A program made the position numbers and the translations under genes. 64,000 nt of DNA from an uncultured Clostridium sp. (GTDB lineage: Bacteria; Bacillota; Clostridia; TANB77; CAG-508): assembly GCA_900554815.1 (NCBI GenBank), contig USIO01000004.1:1-64000 (forward strand), given 5' to 3'. Numbering within the stretch: position 1 is the stretch's first letter; every line of letters starts with the position of its first letter. This document shows, one piece after another, positions 46,671 through 54,270 of the stretch. Below the pieces are notes generated by a model, which saw nothing but the letters and a program-made list of their open reading frames with translations, did not search any database and was not told where the DNA came from.

Positions 46671-46730
46671 ACAAAAGTTACCATTAATAATCTGTGCAAA
46701 GCACTAGTTAATGGTAACTTTTGTTTTTTG
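46671..46730 (+). terminator. Terminator after the zeta/PHP operon
   Basis: Long arms ACAAAAGTTACCATTAA / TTAATGGTAACTTTTGT enclose a 20-nt loop and are followed by a T run. Confidence 0.88.
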
Positions 46731-46802
46731 GTAACAAATACAAGTTATTTTGAATATTAATTATATAACATAAAATAAACATGTTTAAAGGACGAAACTA
46801 TT

Positions 46803-46934
46803 ATGTGTAAAAAAATCAAATTCAATGTTATTGAAAAAAACAAATTTGACAATATAGATGAAATTGCAAAATATATTGATATTATTGTAAATAAACTAAT
46901 TATAAAAGAATTTGTTAATAGTATGAAATTATAA
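46803..46934 (+). CDS. Small protein upstream of the element B recombinase
   Basis: The 43-aa ORF (MCKKIKFNVIEKNKFDNIDE...) ends in a helical segment. An AAAGGA motif lies about 12 nt upstream. It occupies the same position relative to the recombinase as the 52-aa ORF of element A. The function is unknown. Confidence 0.5.
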   Translation: MCKKIKFNVIEKNKFDNIDEIAKYIDIIVNKLIIKEFVNSMKL

Positions 46935-47017
46935 TTAATTATATACAAGCAATAGAATTATACTGAAATATTTAATCCTTAACATGATTAGCTTTTATAT
47001 GATTGGAGATATAGTTT

Positions 47018-48582
47018 TTGAAAGTTGCAATCTATTGTAGGCTTTCTCGTGAAGATGAAGAAAAACAACGAGAAAGTGATGAAAGCGAAAGTATCCAAAA
47101 TCAAAAGTCTATGCTGATTAGTTATGCAATAGAAAAAGACTGGGATATTTATAACATTTACTGTGATGAAGATTACTCTGGAATTGATAGCGAAAGACCC
47201 GAATTTAATAAGCTATTAGAAGATGCTAAAAAACATAAGTTTGACATTGTACTTTGCAAAACGCAAAGCCGATTTACTCGTGATATGGAAATAGTAGAAA
47301 AATATTTACACAATAAATTTATTGAGTGGGATATTAGGTTTGTAAGCCTTGTAGATCGTGTTGATACTTTAGATAAAGGAAATAAAAAATCAAGACAAAT
47401 TAATGGCTTAGTTAATGAGTGGTATTTAGAAGATTTATCAGAAAATATTAGAAAAACATTTGATAGCAAAAGAAAACAAGGATTGCATATTGGCTCTTTC
47501 GTATGTTATGGTTATAAAAGATGTCCAGAGAATAAAAATAAACTTGTTGTTGACACAGAAGTAGCTGATATTATTAAATTAATTTTTAACCTTTATGAAC
47601 AGGGAAATGGCATTACTAAAATTGCGGAAAATTTAAATAATAAAGGAATTTTAACACCTACTAAATATAAACAATCACAAGGAATAAATTTTAAAAATCA
47701 AGGCAAGAATATTGACTATTGGTGTGAATCCACTGTTAGCAAAATATTAAAAAATGAAGTTTACATTGGTAATTTGGTACAAGGCTATAATAGAAAGGTT
47801 AGTTACAAATCTAAAAAAATGAAAAATCAGCCTAAATCAGAATGGATTATTGTAGAAAATACTCATGAGCCTATTATTACTAAAGAACAATTTTACAAAG
47901 TTCAAGAACTTTTCAAAAGTAAAACAAGAAGATGTAAAAATGGTGAGATACATCTATTTGCAAACAAGCTAGTATGCCTAGACTGTGGGACAAAACTTTA
48001 TAAATGTCAAAATGATAGAGGTTACATTTACTTTTCTTGTAAAGGCTCCAAAAAGTTATATGGTACTTGTACAACCCATTCTATTGGTTACGAAAATCTA
48101 AAAAAATTAGTAACTGAAAAAATTAAAGAAAAAATATTAGCTTTTTACAATTTTGATAATATTTCTGATGATTTATTTGTTTCAAATGATAACTTAAATA
48201 AAACAAAGTCATTACAAAAAAAGTAGATATGCTTTCTAAAGAAATGGAAGATATAAATAAAGCAATAAAAGAATTGTATTTAAACAAAGTAAGTGGCAAA
48301 GTTCCAGAAGATGTATTTAATGATTTAAACTCTTCTTTCCTATCTGATAAATCAGCAAAGCAAAAAGAATTATCAAAAATCGAAAATGATTTATCTAATC
48401 TAAAAGAAAAAGAGTTAAACAGTAAATTTATAAAAGAACAAAAAGAAAAAATAATTAATCACTTTAAAGATTTTAAAGAACTTAATTATGATATTGTAAA
48501 TAGTTTCATAGATTATATTGAAATTGGAGAAAAAGACAAGCAAAAAAATAGTCAGGATGTTGTTATTCATTGGAATTTTTAG
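47018..48582 (+). CDS. Large serine recombinase of element B, -1 frame break at A7
   Basis: The resolvase domain (YCRLSREDEEKQRESDESESIQNQ, EDYSGIDSERPEFNKLL, CKTQSRFTRDM), recombinase domain and zinc ribbon (CLDCGTKLYKC) are complete in the first 402 codons. The frame then hits TAG straight after tta caA AAA AAG (A run 48216-48222). Re-reading one base (-1) continues as KKVDMLSKEMEDINKAIKEL to 48582, giving 521 aa, the same length as recombinase A1, with the usual coiled-coil tail. The A AAA AAG heptamer is a classic -1 slippery site; replication slippage in the run is the simpler alternative. The TTG start at 47018 follows GGAGAT. Confidence 0.85.
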
Positions 48583-48684
48583 TATAGTATCTAAAGTTTA
48601 CAAATTATTCACATAAAACCATAGTAATTTAAGTAGATTTATGATATACTATTAGTAAATTTTAAAAGAAAGGAGTAAAAAAAT

Positions 48685-48897
48685 ATGGCAAATGTAAAAC
48701 AGCGAATGTTAGATATTTGTGATTCAGTACCAGAAGATTTTTTCGATGGATTAAAACCAACAGAAATGGTATTTAAACTTATGTTTGAATATATAGACAG
48801 ATATGGCGAAGATGAAACAACTATCATTCCAGGTACAAACAAGCATTTAACTAGAGAAACTATAAAAGAAATGCTTGAAAGTAAAAATCCAAATTAA
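48685..48897 (+). CDS. Hypothetical protein, 70 aa (element B)
   Basis: The short soluble acidic protein (MANVKQRMLDICDSVPEDFFDG...LTRETIKEMLESKNPN) has an AAAGGAG RBS 9 nt before ATG. It is followed 16 nt later by the antitoxin-like gene and is probably in the same operon. No family is recognised. Confidence 0.65.
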   Translation: MANVKQRMLDICDSVPEDFFDGLKPTEMVFKLMFEYIDRYGEDETTIIPGTNKHLTRETIKEMLESKNPN

Positions 48898-48913
48898 AAG
48901 GAGGTTGATATAA

Positions 48914-49114
48914 ATGGATTTTATGAAAAAAACTTTAAACCAAGTTGATGTACATGAAAATACTCTATATAATATTATTTACGATTTATTTTTCTTTGCA
49001 AAACTTCAAGAAAGTGAAGATAATATTAAAAACGGCAAAGTTTGTACATTAGAAGAATTAAAACAACATATCAATGAATTGGAGGCGAAATATGCAAATA
49101 ATAATATCGGATGA
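48914..49114 (+). CDS. Antitoxin-like protein
   Basis: The 66-aa protein has a helical middle (NTLYNIIYDLFFFAKLQESEDNI) and a typical end for RelB/ParD-like antitoxins, CTLEELKQHINELEAKYANN. It overlaps the RelE/ParE-like gene by 23 bp, the usual coupling of toxin-antitoxin pairs. AGGAGG lies 8 nt upstream. Confidence 0.7.
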   Translation: MDFMKKTLNQVDVHENTLYNIIYDLFFFAKLQESEDNIKNGKVCTLEELKQHINELEAKYANNNIG

Positions 49115-49433
49115 TGTAAAGTCTGCAATTACAGATATATTTGACTATTCCTATAATATTTCAGCAAATTATGCGAGTAGAATAGTTAATAAAATATATG
49201 ATACAATTTATGATTTACAAGATTCGCCTTACATTGGTAGATATGTCCCCGAACTTTCGGACAAGCAGTATCGAGAACGAATTTGTGAAAAATATAGAAT
49301 TATTTATTATGTTTCAGAAACGAATAATACAATTTATGTTAGATACATATTTTGCTCAAGACAAAATCCTAATTCATTTTTTAAAGTTCATGAAAAAGAA
49401 CTATTTAATTTTTTAAATCATTTATTTAGTTAA
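49092..49433 (+). CDS. RelE/ParE-family toxin
   Basis: The 113-aa protein starts at ATG 49092, 5 nt after GGAGG. It has the ParE/RelE pattern: MQIIISDDVKSAITDIFDYS, IVNKIYDTIYDLQDSPYIGRYVPEL, RERICEKYRIIYYVSETNNTIYVRYIFCSRQNP. Such toxins inhibit gyrase or cleave ribosome-bound mRNA. The gene ends 27 bp from the cotJC junction, so element B terminates with its addiction module. Its 3' end overlaps the false stop of the cotJC 5' segment. Confidence 0.85.
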   Translation: MQIIISDDVKSAITDIFDYSYNISANYASRIVNKIYDTIYDLQDSPYIGRYVPELSDKQYRERICEKYRIIYYVSETNNTIYVRYIFCSRQNPNSFFKVHEKELFNFLNHLFS

Positions 49434-49459
49434 ATTCTTTTTGGATAGATTCCAAACCC

Positions 49460-49764
49460 ACTCCATGATCTGTATAATATGCGCCTAAACCTGCTTGCTC
49501 AATTTCTTCTATGCTTGACTTGTCTGTTAATTGATGAACAATGGTACCAACCATTTCAAGATGAGCTAATTCTTCTGTACCAATATCATTTAAAATTGCC
49601 TTCGATTTTTGATCTGGCATTCCAAAACGTTGGCTTAAATATCTTAAAGAAGCAGCAAGTTCTCCGTCTGGACCACCATACTGAGATATAATAAACTTGG
49701 CAAGTTTTGGATTATTATTTTTAATGTTAACAGGATATTCTAATTTTTTATCATAAATCCACAT
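49460..49764 (-). CDS. cotJC: cotJC, 5' segment
   Basis: It starts MWIYDKKLEYPV and continues ISQYGGPDGELAASLRYLSQRF and IGTEELAHLEMVGTIVHQL, the first half of the manganese-catalase-like coat protein, with the metal-ligand helices ELAAS and EELAHLE. After AYYTDHGV the reading enters element B and ends 11 codons later. ATG 49764 starts 1 nt after the cotJB stop; the upstream GTG at 49776 is inside cotJB. Summed with the two other segments it makes 195 codons, close to ordinary CotJC length. Confidence 0.92.
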
Positions 49765-49765
49765 A

Positions 49766-50035
49766 TTAAAAATCACTCCTTTCCCAAGGCCATGGTTCTT
49801 CTAGCCATCTCCATTTATTACATGGAAAGAAAATGGTAAGAGGACCATAAACTTTTTGATATTTGTCTTTTAGATCTTTTAAAGTTTTAGTATATTCTCT
49901 GTACAAGCAAAGAGCTTTAGCATCATCTGGATGAGTGTCTAGATATAACCCAAGTTCAATAACTGAAAAATTGTATTCTCGTATTTTTTTCATCATTTCA
50001 GCTCTTGTTTCTTTACAAGGTTCATTATTAAACAT
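49766..50035 (-). CDS. cotJB: Spore coat protein CotJB
   Basis: The 89-aa protein shows the family text VIELGLYLDTHPDDAKALCLYREYTKTLKDLKDKYQKVYGPL and the Trp-rich end WRWLEEPWPWE. In Bacillus the cotJABC operon is mother-cell specific (SigE controlled) and the proteins lie in the inner coat. It overlaps cotJA by 8 bp and abuts cotJC. Confidence 0.93.
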   Translation of the reverse strand: MFNNEPCKETRAEMMKKIREYNFSVIELGLYLDTHPDDAKALCLYREYTKTLKDLKDKYQKVYGPLTIFFPCNKWRWLEEPWPWERSDF

Positions 50036-50369
50036 TGTTACACCCCTCCTTAATTTGATTGGACTTTCTTAAAAATTCAATTTTATCCATTGATTGACAA
50101 GGCATATATGGGCTTACTAATTCAGGAAAAAGAGTTCCCATTTTAAGCCCAACTTCAGGTGTAAATGTTTTATTTATTTTCTGATTTGGAACATAACTTT
50201 CTCCAAACATAGGATTAGAAGGAAAAAGACTTTCTTCTTCATCAAAGCCACAATCGCATTCACTATATTTACATTCTGCAACTGGTACAACATTATTGCA
50301 AATATTTTCTACAATGCTTTCTTTATCGTCACAGCAACAACATTTACTGAATTTACAACTCCTATACAT
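50028..50369 (-). CDS. cotJA: Spore coat protein CotJA
   Basis: The 113-aa protein has the CotJA core YVPNQKINKTFTPEVGLKMGTLFPELVSPY. The N-terminal third is unusually Cys-rich (CKFSKCCCCDD, CKYSECDCGF), perhaps for cross-linking or metal binding. AAGGAGG lies 7 nt before ATG. It is the first gene of the operon. Confidence 0.9.
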   Translation of the reverse strand: MYRSCKFSKCCCCDDKESIVENICNNVVPVAECKYSECDCGFDEEESLFPSNPMFGESYVPNQKINKTFTPEVGLKMGTLFPELVSPYMPCQSMDKIEFLRKSNQIKEGCNNV

Positions 50370-50440
50370 TTTAATTCCTCCTTTACAAAGATTTATACTA
50401 ATATCATATGCAAATAGTCGAAAAATGACATAACTATGAA

Positions 50441-50470
50441 AAAAAAGAATGCTATTTGCATTCTTTTAAT
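50441..50470 (-). terminator. Terminator of tmcAL
   Basis: The hairpin AAAAGAATGC / GCATTCTTTT lies just past the tmcAL stop, with a poly-A on the plus strand that reads as a U-tract on the minus strand. Confidence 0.8.
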
Positions 50471-50480
50471 AAGATTAAGG

Positions 50481-51707
50481 CTATATAGAAATTATTTTTT
50501 TTGTATAGTCTAAGTTACAAGAAGAATCATAATCATAGCCTAAAGTATATAAGTTGGTTGCTAATATATCTGTATATAACATGTTAGATAAAACTTTATT
50601 TTTATTTGAGTCTATAAAATCTTTAACAGATGTAATTATAGGCAATTTAGGATTTGAATACTTAATCTGCGAAATCAACTCTTTTCCTTTTTTATTTAGC
50701 CCTAGAATTCTAATATATGGATTTTTTATTGACTTAGAATCTGCCATATCCTTTTTTGTAATATCTAATATAGAATATAATAGAATTCTTTGTAAGCGGG
50801 TAACAGTATAACGCTTACTTTTTGTTTTAGAGATAAATTCATCTAAACAAACAGAAGAATTAGCAGCTTTTTTTATTACATTTTCTAAACCTTCAGAAAC
50901 ATCTGGAAGATTTGCAATCTCTTCTAATGACATTTTTCGTAATGTATATAAAATTTCCTTTTCAAAAGTAGATAAATCTTTTACTATTTTTCCATATTTC
51001 ATAGCATTTTTTAAAATTTCATAAGTTTTAGAAGGAACATAATCTTTAAAATCTTTTTGCTGATTTATTAATTCTCTAATATTACTACTACTAGCAATGT
51101 TATTGCTAGGCATTGTGCTATTATGATCAACAGAAAGCCTTTCAATCGTAATAGGGGTAATAGAACTCTTTAATTTTTTTAAAGCTTTTAAGTATTCAAT
51201 TGCCAAAATATTATTAGGCTTAGACATAATATTAGCATATTTTCTAATATCATTTAAATACATAAGCATAGCATTTTCTCTTGCTTTTGCATACGAAATT
51301 CCTTTTGACAATTCATGATATAAAAGAGTAACATATTCTTTTGGCTCATGATATAAAATATCTGCAAATTCATTTAAAATTGAGAGATTACCAATTTCAG
51401 AAGCAAAAGATAGATGTGTTACAATATTAAGATTATTTAAAATTTTAATAGAACCATTTGCAAAATTTTCTGCACTAGAAATACTATAAATTGTAGGAAG
51501 TTCTAATATCAAGTCTATGCCACTAAAAAGTGCCATCTGTGTTTTAGACCATTTATCTATAATAGAAGGAGTTCCTCTTTGTGAAAAATTACCACTTATT
51601 ATACATATACTATAGTCAGCCTTTGCCAAATCTTTTGAAACTTGCAAATGGGATAAGTGACCATTGTGAAATGGATTATACTCGGCAACAATTCCTAAAA
51701 CATTCAT
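50481..51707 (-). CDS. tmcAL: tRNA(Met) cytidine acetate ligase
   Basis: TmcAL (YlbM) activates acetate with ATP and acetylates C34 of elongator tRNA-Met. The nucleotidyltransferase motif YNPFHNGHLSHL opens the protein and SGNFSQRGTPSI follows; the C-terminal half contains SKRYTVTRLQRILLYSIL. The start MNVLGIVAEYNPF at 51707 is chosen; the open frame upstream to 51779 runs through a GC-rich hairpin and is not protein-like. At 408 aa it has the family length. The gene's use of acetate fits the duplicated acetate kinase nearby. Confidence 0.93.
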   Translation of the reverse strand: MNVLGIVAEYNPFHNGHLSHLQVSKDLAKADYSICIISGNFSQRGTPSIIDKWSKTQMALFSGIDLILELPTIYSISSAENFANGSIKILNNLNIVTHLSFASEIGNLSILNEFADILYHEPKEYVTLLYHELSKGISYAKARENAMLMYLNDIRKYANIMSKPNNILAIEYLKALKKLKSSITPITIERLSVDHNSTMPSNNIASSSNIRELINQQKDFKDYVPSKTYEILKNAMKYGKIVKDLSTFEKEILYTLRKMSLEEIANLPDVSEGLENVIKKAANSSVCLDEFISKTKSKRYTVTRLQRILLYSILDITKKDMADSKSIKNPYIRILGLNKKGKELISQIKYSNPKLPIITSVKDFIDSNKNKVLSNMLYTDILATNLYTLGYDYDSSCNLDYTKKIISI

Positions 51708-51720
51708 AAATAATCTCATT

Positions 51721-51759
51721 CCTTCCTTGCCTCCGCTATCGCTCTGTCTGCGGAAGGCA
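51721..51759. repeat. GC-rich hairpin upstream of tmcAL
   Basis: The arms TGCCT-CCGC and GCGG-A-AGGCA (one bulged A) enclose a 13-nt loop; outer CCTTCC and GGAAGG can also pair. GC content is about 60 percent in a roughly 28 percent GC background, suggesting a dispersed REP-like element or a structured leader. Only one copy is seen in this window. Confidence 0.5.
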
Positions 51760-51866
51760 CAAATATCTTCACCTAACATTTATTTTATGTTAAAATATAA
51801 ATATTGACTAATTAATAATGTTATAATATCATAAAATAATATAAATTGTAAAGCGAGGAAAACTAA

Positions 51867-52301
51867 ATGGAAAAAGTATTAATATATACAGATGGAGCTT
51901 GTTCTGGAAATCCAGGGCCAGGTGGATGGGCTGCTATTTTACTGTATAAAGATGTAAAAAAGGAAATTTGTGGTGGCTTAAAAAATACAACAAATAATAT
52001 TATGGAAATAACAGCTGTTATAGAAGGGTTAAAACAATTAAAATTTGAGTGTGAAGTAGAAATTTATAGTGATAGTGCATATGTTGTAAATGCATTTAAA
52101 AACGGATGGATTTATAATTGGATTAAAAGAAATTGGACAACTGCACAGAAAGAGCCAGTAAAAAATAAAGAATTATGGCAAGAACTATACCAATTAACAC
52201 AAAAACACAAAGTTATTTTTATTAAAGTAAAAGGACATAGTGATAATGAATTAAACAATAAATGTGATGAATTAGCTAGAAAAATGATTAACAATTACTA
52301 A
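51867..52301 (+). CDS. rnhA: Ribonuclease HI
   Basis: It cleaves the RNA of RNA-DNA hybrids. Catalytic acidic residues are in YTDGACSGNPGPGGW (Asp), NIMEITAVIEGL (Glu), YSDSAYVVN (Asp) and the C-terminal NNKCDELAR (Asp). At 144 aa it is the bacterial single-domain form. AGCGAGGA precedes the ATG. Confidence 0.95.
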   Translation: MEKVLIYTDGACSGNPGPGGWAAILLYKDVKKEICGGLKNTTNNIMEITAVIEGLKQLKFECEVEIYSDSAYVVNAFKNGWIYNWIKRNWTTAQKEPVKNKELWQELYQLTQKHKVIFIKVKGHSDNELNNKCDELARKMINNY

Positions 52302-52318
52302 CAATATAAAGAACTATG

Positions 52319-52354
52319 AAGAAGAAAATTGCTATTTAATAGGATTTTCTTCTT
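52319..52354. terminator. Bidirectional hairpin between rnhA and mtgA
   Basis: GAAGAAGAAAA and TTTTCTTCTTC arms lie between the convergent genes; the downstream arm lies within the last codons of the transglycosylase gene. Confidence 0.6.
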
Positions 52355-53029
52355 CAGATAAATAACCATATTCAATCATACATGCAACAACTTGTTCTTG
52401 TCTTTGACGAGCAAGATCTGGCCTATTAGATAAAGAATACACTCCAGGGGCATTTGGAATACCTGCAAGTAAAGTTAGCTCGTCCAATGTAAGTTCAGAT
52501 GGTTCTTTTTCAAAATAGCCCCTACTAGCAGCACCAATCCCATAATATCCATCACCAAAATAAATAGTGTTCATATACATTTCTATAATTTCATTTTTAG
52601 AATATTTTTTTTCTAAATCAATGGCAGCAAATATTTCAGCCATTTTTCTACTAAATTTTTTCTCTTGAGTAAAAAAAATGTTTTTAGCGAGTTGCTGAGT
52701 AATTGTACTACCACCTTCAACTAAATCAAATTCTGAAATATTTCTCAAAATAGCTCTACCAATAGAAATAAAATCTACTGCTCCGTGTTTTTCAAATCGA
52801 TGATCTTCAACTGCAATGATTGCGTTTTTAAATGCGAGAGGAATTTTATCTATTGTAACATAACCGCTTTTTAGAACGAATTTCTTCTACTCTTTGTTCG
52901 ATACTTTTTTCACTTATAGCATCTTGATACAAATTATACCCGATCAATACTAAAAGAAATAAAGGCTATAATACCAATTGCAAAAAGAATAGCAAATAAA
53001 ATTATCAAAATTTTTAAAAACTTTTTCAT
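52332..53029 (-). CDS. mtgA: Monofunctional peptidoglycan transglycosylase (GT51), two +1 shifts
   Basis: A GT51 enzyme polymerises lipid II into glycan strands. From ATG 53029 (AAGGAAGG 10 nt upstream) the product begins with a membrane helix (residues 4-27). CGG at 52942-52940 (codon 30, then gta taa) and CGG at 52866-52864 (codon 55, stop five codons on) break the frame. Skipping both C gives SIDGYNLYQDAISEK and SKKGYVTIDKIPLAFKNAIIAVEDHRFEKH with the catalytic Glu, then GGSTITQQLAKN, IDLEKKYSKNEIIEMYMNTIYFG and TLLAGIPNAP. The total of 231 aa is the normal size for a stand-alone transglycosylase. Only the C-terminal two-thirds is an open frame without the shifts. Confidence 0.85.
52864..52866 (-). 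other. CGG +1 frameshift site 8 (mtgA)
   Basis: The frame reads aaa aag CGG tta tgt tac aat aga taa. Skipping C gives aaa aag GGT tat gtt aca ata gat, joining to the conserved catalytic domain. Confidence 0.85.
52940..52942 (-). other. CGG +1 frameshift site 7 (mtgA)
   Basis: The zero frame reads att gat CGG gta taa. Skipping C gives att gat GGG tat aat ttg. Confidence 0.82.
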
Positions 53030-53248
53030 AAAATTAATACCTTCCTTAATTTACATATTATATATAATATAACACAATGCTATAATAAAGTAAAATTAAT
53101 GCATTAAAAAATATATTATATATTGTATATTTTATTATAAACGACAAAAGTTACAATACAGTTACTAAACCAAAATTTTATAAAAATATCTTGATAAAAA
53201 AAATATAAATCTATATAATTAAAACAAATTAATATAGGAGAAAATGCA

Positions 53249-54253
53249 ATGGATGAAAGTGAAAATATTTTTTTCCCGAGTGTAACAGATGAAATAGAAG
53301 AAAAGTTAGAAAATTCTTTAAGACCAAAGACATTAGAAGAATACATAGGGCAAACAAAAGTTAAAGAAAATATGAGAATATATATTGAAGCAGCTAAAAA
53401 GAGGAAAGAGCCTTTAGACCACGTGCTACTCTATGGACCACCGGGGTTAGGGAAAACTACTTTATCAAATATTATTGCAACAGAAATGAATGCTAACATT
53501 CGTATTACATCGGGTCCTGCAATTGAAAAGCCTGGAGATTTAGCAGCTCTATTAACTAACCTTTCTGAAAATGATATTTTGTTTATTGATGAAATTCATC
53601 GTCTAAATAGAAGTGTAGAAGAAATCCTATATCCAGCTTTAGAAGACTTTAGCTTAGATATTATTATAGGAAAAGGTCCTAGTGCTAGATCTATTAGATT
53701 AGACTTGCCAAAATTTACGTTAATTGGAGCCACAACAAGAGCAGGAAGCTTGTCAACACCTCTTAGGGATAGATTTGGTATTGTTTCCAGACTAGAATTA
53801 TATTCACCAAAAGATTTAGAAATAATAGTAAAGAGATCTGCGCGTATTTTAAAAATTAATATTGACGATAAAGGTGCAATGGAAATTGCAAGACGTTCAA
53901 GGGGAACTCCAAGAATTGCAAATAGACTACTAAAAAGAGTAAGAGATTATGCAGCAGTTTTAGAAGATGGCAATATTAACTTAAATATTGCAAAAATTGC
54001 TTTAAATAAGTTAGAAATAGACGAATTAGGATTAGATGAAATTGACAGAAAGCTTTTAGAAACAATTATTTTAAAATATAATGGAAAACCAGTAGGAATT
54101 GACAACCTGGCAGCAGCAATTGGAGAAGAAACAGAAACAATTGAAGATGTTTATGAACCATACTTAATGCAAATTGGTTTTTTAGCAAGAACACCTAGGG
54201 GAAGAATGGCGACTCCAAATGCCTATAAGCATTTAGGCATAGAATATAAATAA
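53249..54253 (+). CDS. ruvB: Holliday junction branch migration helicase RuvB
   Basis: The 334-aa AAA+ motor moves Holliday junctions with RuvA. Walker A GPPGLGKTT, Walker B FIDEIHRL, sensor 1 GATTRAG and the C-terminal winged helix (IGFLARTPRGRMATPNAYKHL) are present. The RBS AGGAGA lies before ATG. ruvA is not in the window. Confidence 0.97.
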   Translation: MDESENIFFPSVTDEIEEKLENSLRPKTLEEYIGQTKVKENMRIYIEAAKKRKEPLDHVLLYGPPGLGKTTLSNIIATEMNANIRITSGPAIEKPGDLAALLTNLSENDILFIDEIHRLNRSVEEILYPALEDFSLDIIIGKGPSARSIRLDLPKFTLIGATTRAGSLSTPLRDRFGIVSRLELYSPKDLEIIVKRSARILKINIDDKGAMEIARRSRGTPRIANRLLKRVRDYAAVLEDGNINLNIAKIALNKLEIDELGLDEIDRKLLETIILKYNGKPVGIDNLAAAIGEETETIEDVYEPYLMQIGFLARTPRGRMATPNAYKHLGIEYK

Positions 54254-54270
54254 TGATAGGGGATTTTATT

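Larger units (their letters stand above)
44375..49461. mobile_element. Serine-recombinase element B inserted in cotJC (about 5.1 kb)
   Basis: The boundaries are where cotJC homology stops: CATGGAGT on the 5' segment side and CATGGGGT on the middle segment side. A GT dinucleotide is the probable crossover core, as is usual for large serine integrases. Unit length is 5,085 bp. It carries a small protein plus a zeta-like kinase, a PHP phosphoesterase, one recombinase split at a poly-A run, two small proteins and a RelE/ParE-like toxin pair. It is separate from element A, with a different target site and a different recombinase. Confidence 0.82.

Noticed and set aside
48211..48230. Counting the split recombinase as another CGG-type site
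   Set aside because: The break is a -1 shift in an A7 run with no CGG nearby, so it was kept separate.
51708..51779. N-terminal extension of TmcAL
   Set aside because: The extension lies in a GC-rich hairpin and does not match the family, which begins at the YNPFHNGH-containing segment a few residues after Met.
898..52942. Explanation of the eight breaks as random pseudogene decay or random sequencing indels
   Set aside because: Random indels would fall in homopolymers and vary in type; all eight are an extra C before GG, and no other CGG is in frame. A motif-specific base-calling artefact is not excluded and is listed as the main test.
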